From the NCBI GenBank assembly GCA_023269645.1, contig JAHFPR010000022.1:1-15962 (forward strand): a stretch of 15,962 bases of DNA. The letters are read 5' to 3'. The position numbers and the translations under genes are program-made. The notes beneath the pieces were generated by a model. It made no database searches. It worked only from the letters and a program-made list of their open reading frames with translations, and was not told the origin of the DNA. Source of the DNA: Alphaproteobacteria bacterium. GTDB lineage: Bacteria > Pseudomonadota > Alphaproteobacteria > Rickettsiales > UBA8987. Of the stretch, positions 12,104 to 15,962 are shown in pieces (the stretch's first letter is position 1; each line of letters opens with the position of its first letter).

Positions 12104-12208
12104 GGGCTTGCAAACCTCGCTGGTTCAACTATATATACAGGCGCGGGACTGTGGCGCGCAAGTATGCATCCGCATCGCCAGCCGCGAATTTCAAGGGAAG
12201 GAAGCACG
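12104..12208. promoter_or_regulatory. Divergent promoter region between mrp and hflK
   Basis: The 105 bp between the two starts contain a central TATATATA (12130-12137). For hflK, TTGCAA (12108-12113) lies 16 or 18 bp upstream of TATATA, depending on register. On the minus strand, TGTATATATAG gives mrp a possible -10, without a good -35. AAGGAAG, 6 nt before the hflK ATG, is its ribosome site. I see no clear heat-shock (sigma-32) promoter. Confidence 0.4.
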
Positions 12209-13327
12209 ATGCCGTGGGGAGATAACACACGCAATCAGGGGCCGTGGGGAAGCAACACCCCGCCGCCGTCCCGGCCTACGCCGCCTGATTTTGAGGAACT
12301 CTTCCGCCAGTTGCGCAAACAGGTGGATAAGTTTTTCGGCGGCGAGAACAAGGGTTTCTTCATGCTGCTGGCACTGGTGGCCGCCTTTTTGTGGCTGGCT
12401 ACGGGCGTGTATACGGTGGATCCGGGTGAACAGGGGGCAGTGCTCCGCTTCGGCGCATATCACCGCACGTCGGAGCCGGGTATCAATTATCACCTGCCCG
12501 CGCCGTTTGAGCGCGTTGTCAAAGTGCCGACGGAGAAAATCAGCACGGTGAATGTCGGCTTCCGCGCCTACGATGCGGCGGGCGGAAAAATCACCAAGGA
12601 AAACAAAGTGCTGGAAGAAAGCCTGATGCTCACCGAAAACCGCAATATCGCTGAAGTGCCGTTCGATGTGAACTGGAAAGTGGCGGATGTATCGAAATTC
12701 CTCTTTAACGTGAAAGATCCGGCGGGCACGGTGAAAAGCGTTGCGGAAAGCGCGATGCGGGAAGTGATCGCGCGCAATAAATTCGGCGATATTATTTCCG
12801 TGGGCAAGGAGAAAATCGCCGGGGACGCAAAGCAGATCATGCAGGATATTCTCGATAATTACGATGCCGGCATCCTCATCACACAACTCAATATGCGGGA
12901 TGTACAGCCGCCGGAGGAAGTGGTGGATGCGTTCATTGACGTGGAAGATGCCAAGCAGGATCGTGACAAGCAGATCGAGCAGGCGCGCGCCTACGAGAAC
13001 GACATCATCCCCCGCGCGCGGGGGGATGCGGAGCGTATCCTGCAGGAGGCGGCGGGCTATAAGGAGCGTGTGGTGGCGAAGGCGCAGGGCGAAAGCAAGC
13101 GGTTCCTCGCCGTGTACGACAAGTATAAGGATAACAAGGAAATCACCCGCAAGCGCCTCTACATTGAAACGATGGAAGATGTGCTGAAAAATACGAACAA
13201 GGTGGTGATGGATGGCAAAGCTGGTTCCAGTGTGGTTCCATATCTTCCGCTTGCGGAACTGAAACCGGGCGCGGGCGGTAAGGATGCTGGCCAGCCCGTG
13301 AACGCCACGAACGCAGTGAAGCAGTAA
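12209..13327 (+). CDS. hflK: HflK, membrane SPFH-family modulator of FtsH
   Basis: Partner of HflC in the large SPFH complex that surrounds the FtsH protease in the inner membrane. It has 372 residues. The N-terminus is the typical Gly/Pro/Trp-rich one (MPWGDNTRNQGPWGSN), followed by a single membrane helix (about 50-68: FFMLLALVAAFLWLATGVY). The SPFH/prohibitin domain starts VDPGEQGAVLRFGAYHRTSEPGINYHLPAPFE. A long charged helical region follows (about 250-330: VEDAKQDRDKQIEQARAYENDI... AQGESKRFLAVYDKYK). The tail after PYLPLAELKPG is Gly/Ala-rich. The ATG at 12209 has AAGGAAG 6 nt upstream. The frame is open back to 11624, but that extension is antisense to mrp and not credible. hflC follows after 11 bp. 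Confidence 0.95.
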   Translation: MPWGDNTRNQGPWGSNTPPPSRPTPPDFEELFRQLRKQVDKFFGGENKGFFMLLALVAAFLWLATGVYTVDPGEQGAVLRFGAYHRTSEPGINYHLPAPFERVVKVPTEKISTVNVGFRAYDAAGGKITKENKVLEESLMLTENRNIAEVPFDVNWKVADVSKFLFNVKDPAGTVKSVAESAMREVIARNKFGDIISVGKEKIAGDAKQIMQDILDNYDAGILITQLNMRDVQPPEEVVDAFIDVEDAKQDRDKQIEQARAYENDIIPRARGDAERILQEAAGYKERVVAKAQGESKRFLAVYDKYKDNKEITRKRLYIETMEDVLKNTNKVVMDGKAGSSVVPYLPLAELKPGAGGKDAGQPVNATNAVKQ

Positions 13328-13338
13328 CCAGGGCGGAT

Positions 13339-14385
13339 ATGAAAGTTCCCACGAAAAAGATAAAGATAGTGCTGGGTGTGCTGGGGATCGCCGTTATCCT
13401 CGGCAGTGGCGCGGTTTATAAAGTAGACCAGACCGAACAGGCACTCATTCTGGAATTCGGGAAGCCGGTGTTTACCGAGAGCACCCCAGGCCTGCATTTC
13501 AAGAAGCCGTTTTTTCTCCAGACCGTGCTGAAGTTCGACAAGCGCATCCTGCATCTGGATGCCAAGCCACGCAACCTGATTGCCTCCGAGGGCAGGATGG
13601 GTGGAAGGCTGGGCGCGAAGCCTGAGAAACCTGATGTAAAACCGGAGGATAAAGCTGCGGATAAACCGCTGGCGGCTGCTGCCGAAACCGCTGCGATTCC
13701 CGCGCCGGAAATTCCGGAATCCCAGGATAACGCCGATGCCATGCAGGATAATAATACCAGCCGCATTATCGTGGATGCCTACGCGAAATACAAAATCACC
13801 GACCCGCTGCTGTTTTACCAGAGTGTGCAGAATGAGAGTAAGCTGAATGATCGGCTTGATTCTATCCTGGAATCCAACCTGCGTGAAGTGGTGGGAAGTT
13901 ATTCGCTGCACGATCTCCTCACCGACCAGCGCATGAAAATCATGGAAGATGTGCGCAACAAGGCGAACGCCAAGATGCAGGGCTTTGGCATTGATGTGGT
14001 GGATGTGCGCATCATGCGCGCCGACCTTCCCCCCAAGAATTTCGATACGGTCATCAAGCGTATGCGGGCGGAGCGGCAGAAAGAAGCCGCCCAGTTCCGC
14101 GCGCGCGGGGCGGAGGAAGCGCAGATTATCAGTTCCACGGCGGACAAGCACCGGACGATTTTGCTCGCCAATGCGGAGCGGGATGCGCAGCATCTGCGCG
14201 GCCAGGGTGATGCCGAAGCGGCGGGCATCAGCGCGAAGGCTTACGGAGTGGATCCGGAGTTTTACGGGTTCGCCCGCTCAATGGAGGCCTACCGCACCAC
14301 GATAAAGCAGGAAAACACCTCGATGGTGCTCTCCCCGAACAGCGATTTTTTCAGGTTCTTTGAGGATATGCAGGGCAGAAGATAA
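13339..14385 (+). CDS. hflC: HflC, membrane SPFH-family modulator of FtsH, with a low-complexity insert
   Basis: Second subunit of the HflK-HflC complex. It has 348 residues: a membrane helix (about 8-26: IKIVLGVLGIAVILGSGAV), then the SPFH domain starting YKVDQTEQALILEFGKPVFTESTPGLHFKKPFF. Between HLDAKPRNLIAS and SRIIVDAYAKYKITDP, the family normally runs straight on. Here about 55 residues (84-139) intervene, rich in Lys, Pro, Ala, Asp and Glu (AKPEKPDVKPEDKAADKPLA). The rest is standard: SLHDLLTDQRMKIMEDV, DVVDVRIMRADLPP, then an Ala/Arg/Glu coiled region and YRTTIKQENTSMVLSPNSDFFRFF. The ATG at 13339 has AGGGCGG just upstream. degP begins 38 bp after the stop. Confidence 0.94.
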   Translation: MKVPTKKIKIVLGVLGIAVILGSGAVYKVDQTEQALILEFGKPVFTESTPGLHFKKPFFLQTVLKFDKRILHLDAKPRNLIASEGRMGGRLGAKPEKPDVKPEDKAADKPLAAAAETAAIPAPEIPESQDNADAMQDNNTSRIIVDAYAKYKITDPLLFYQSVQNESKLNDRLDSILESNLREVVGSYSLHDLLTDQRMKIMEDVRNKANAKMQGFGIDVVDVRIMRADLPPKNFDTVIKRMRAERQKEAAQFRARGAEEAQIISSTADKHRTILLANAERDAQHLRGQGDAEAAGISAKAYGVDPEFYGFARSMEAYRTTIKQENTSMVLSPNSDFFRFFEDMQGRR

Positions 14386-14386
14386 A

Positions 14387-14410
14387 TGAGGGTTCAGGTT
14401 TCAGGTTTTA
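14387..14410 (+). repeat. Short tandem TTCAGG repeat before degP
   Basis: GGTTCAGGTTTCAGGTTTTA (14391-14410) contains two TTCAGG units one base apart and shares the 12-mer AGGTTTCAGGTT (14396-14407) with the inverted repeat at 7117-7175. It fills most of the 38-bp hflC-degP gap. The complementary CCTGAAACC half seen at the first site is absent. Confidence 0.45.
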
Positions 14411-14423
14411 GCGGAGCAGGTTT

Positions 14424-15962
14424 ATGAAGCGATTTTCCATCATACTCACTCTAGTTCTTCTCCTCATACTTCCGGGGGCTGCGTTTGCGGCTCCTGCGCC
14501 GGAATCCTTCGCAGATCTCGCGGCGAAGCTGGGGCCGGCGGTGGTTAACATTTCCAGCAGCAAAACGCTGAAAGCCGGAAGTGTGTTCCAGGGGGAAGAT
14601 GGTGAAGGCACTGGTCAGGATGGTGATAACGGCGACGACAACGGCGGGATGCCGATGCCGTTCGAGGGTGCGCCCAACGACCACGCGCTCCATGATTTCA
14701 ATGAGCTGTTCCGTATGTTCCGCTCTCCGCATATGATGGATCGCAAGGCGATGTCGCTTGGTTCCGGCTTCGTCATTGATCCCGATGGCTATATCGTCAC
14801 CAACAACCACGTGGTGGATGGCGCAGAGGAAATCACCATCACCCTGGAGGACAATTCCCAGTATGTTGCCAAGGTGGTCGGCACGGATCAGAAAACCGAT
14901 CTCGCCGTGCTGAAGGTGGATGCGGGCAAGAAGCTGCCCTTCGTGCAGTTCGGTGATTCGGACGCTTCGCGCGTGGGGGATTGGGTGATGGTCATCGGTA
15001 ATCCGTTTGGCCTCGGCGGCACGGTGACGGCGGGCATTATCTCCGCCCACTCGCGGGATATAAACTCCGGGCCGTTCGATGATTTCATCCAGACGGACGC
15101 GGCCATCAACCGTGGCAATTCCGGCGGGCCGATGTTCAATATGAACGGCGAAGTCATCGGTATCAGCACGGCGATTTTTTCGCCGAACGGGGTGGGCAAC
15201 GTGGGCATCGGGTTTGCGCTGCCTTCTTCGCTGGCCAGGGCGGTGATAGCGCAGCTCAAAACGGGCAAAAACGTCACGCGCGGCTGGCTCGGCGTGAAAA
15301 TCCAGCAGGTGACGGAAGAAATCGCCGAAAGCCTCGGCATGGGAAAAGCGCGCGGCGCGCTGGTGGCGGATATTACGCCCGGCAGTCCGGCGGCGGAAGC
15401 CGGGGTCAAGGTGGGGGATGTGATTATCTCCTTCGACGGCAAGGAGATTTCCACCATGAAGCGTCTGCCGCGCATTGTGGCCGATACGGAAATCGGCAAA
15501 AAAGTGCCGATGGTCGTGCTGCGTAAAGGCAAGGAGGAAACCCTGCAAGTCATGGTCGCCAAACTCGACGAAACCAGGGAGAAGGGCGGTGACATCTCCA
15601 GGGGCAAGGAGCCGGAAGATCGTGCCGGTGAACAGGTGATAGGGATGTACCTCGATCCGCTTACGCCCGAACTGCGCAGCCAGTTCCACATCGCAAAGAG
15701 CGTGGAAGGGCTGCTGGTGCGCGGCGTGAAAGGCGATTCCGAAGCGGCGGAGCGCGGTGTGCAGCGCGGGGATGTGATCCTCAAGGTGAATAACACGGAA
15801 ACGCGCAAGGTCGCCGATCTCACCGCCGCCGTGAAGGATGCGCAGGCGCAAGGCCGCAAAAGCATTCTGTTCCTGATGCAGCGCGGGGACGATACCATCT
15901 TCCTGGCACTGCCGCTCGGCAAGGAAAAAGAGACGGCGGATAAAAAGCCGGAGGAAAAGAAG
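14424..15962 (+). CDS. degP: Periplasmic DegP/HtrA-type serine protease (3' end cut by window)
   Basis: Periplasmic serine protease/chaperone degrading misfolded envelope proteins. 513 codons are visible with no stop, and the tail (KEKETADKKPEEKK) is probably close to the end. Signal peptide MKRFSIILTLVLLLILPGAAFA is followed by APAPESF, with cleavage after about residue 22. The trypsin-like domain has the catalytic triad His129 (TNNHVVDG), Asp159 (KTDLAVLKV) and Ser233 (RGNSGGPMF). PDZ1 spans about 288-375 (TRGWLGVKIQQVTEEIAESLGM, GSPAAEAGVKVGDVIISFDG) and PDZ2 about 405-500 (SEAAERGVQRGDVILKVNN). The region before the protease core (about 54-110) holds an acidic Gly-rich stretch (GEDGEGTGQDGDNGDDNGG), probably the LA loop. 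The ATG at 14424 has GGAGCAGG upstream. It follows hflC in the same operon, an arrangement common in Alphaproteobacteria. Confidence 0.95.
   Translation, partial: MKRFSIILTLVLLLILPGAAFAAPAPESFADLAAKLGPAVVNISSSKTLKAGSVFQGEDGEGTGQDGDNGDDNGGMPMPFEGAPNDHALHDFNELFRMFRSPHMMDRKAMSLGSGFVIDPDGYIVTNNHVVDGAEEITITLEDNSQYVAKVVGTDQKTDLAVLKVDAGKKLPFVQFGDSDASRVGDWVMVIGNPFGLGGTVTAGIISAHSRDINSGPFDDFIQTDAAINRGNSGGPMFNMNGEVIGISTAIFSPNGVGNVGIGFALPSSLARAVIAQLKTGKNVTRGWLGVKIQQVTEEIAESLGMGKARGALVADITPGSPAAEAGVKVGDVIISFDGKEISTMKRLPRIVADTEIGKKVPMVVLRKGKEETLQVMVAKLDETREKGGDISRGKEPEDRAGEQVIGMYLDPLTPELRSQFHIAKSVEGLLVRGVKGDSEAAERGVQRGDVILKVNNTETRKVADLTAAVKDAQAQGRKSILFLMQRGDDTIFLALPLGKEKETADKKPEEKK

Noticed and set aside
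11624..12208. Upstream extension of hflK as a fusion protein
   Set aside because: The extra 195 codons are antisense to the well-supported mrp gene. A strong ribosome site precedes ATG 12209, and MPWGDN is the normal HflK start.
14451..15851. Minus-strand open frame of 466 codons opposite degP
   Set aside because: Antisense shadow of a DegP reading frame with intact catalytic triad and PDZ domains.

Overview
The window (about 57% GC by eye) looks like a chromosomal segment of an alphaproteobacterium. The gene order miaB-phoH-ybeY-corC-lnt-XRE regulator, with fur just upstream, is an arrangement I know from Alphaproteobacteria, and so is hflK-hflC-degP. A Mrp/ApbC ATPase and a Fur that both lack the usual CxxC motifs, plus several families of GTCAT...ATGAC palindromic repeats, fit the same group. 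I cannot place it to order. A poorly studied lineage is plausible, because three of the genes resemble no family I recognise.

Layout. 1-939: 3' part of a secreted, histidine-rich protein of unknown function. 1008-2294: gltA (citrate synthase), preceded by a hairpin that covers its ribosome binding site. 2347-2949 (minus): unknown protein built from two diverged copies of a unit of about 65 residues. 2950-3262: promoter signals and a palindromic repeat. 3263-3691: fur. 3692-4643: low-GC accessory stretch with a second palindromic element, a long hairpin, a small minus-strand gene (3951-4349) and two promoter-like sequences. 4644-10235: tight operon miaB-phoH-ybeY-corC-lnt, followed by the XRE regulator (10377-10781). 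10782-11020: cluster of GC-rich palindromes between convergent genes. 11021-12103 (minus): mrp/apbC, divergent from hflK-hflC-degP (12209 to beyond the right edge).

How the genes fit together. The central operon joins tRNA modification (MiaB), rRNA maturation and quality control (YbeY, PhoH), a CBS-domain CorC protein and lipoprotein maturation (Lnt). The right-hand operon is an envelope protein quality-control module: the HflK/HflC membrane scaffold that modulates FtsH, and a periplasmic DegP-type protease/chaperone. Mrp serves Fe-S cluster delivery. GltA and Fur are stand-alone housekeeping genes.

I see no phage, transposase, CRISPR, toxin-antitoxin or defence system. The less ordinary content is the repeats (one is translated as the C-terminal tail of MiaB), the three unrecognised proteins, the gltA leader hairpin, a low-complexity insert in HflC, and an inverted repeat at the phoH-ybeY junction related to sequence before degP.
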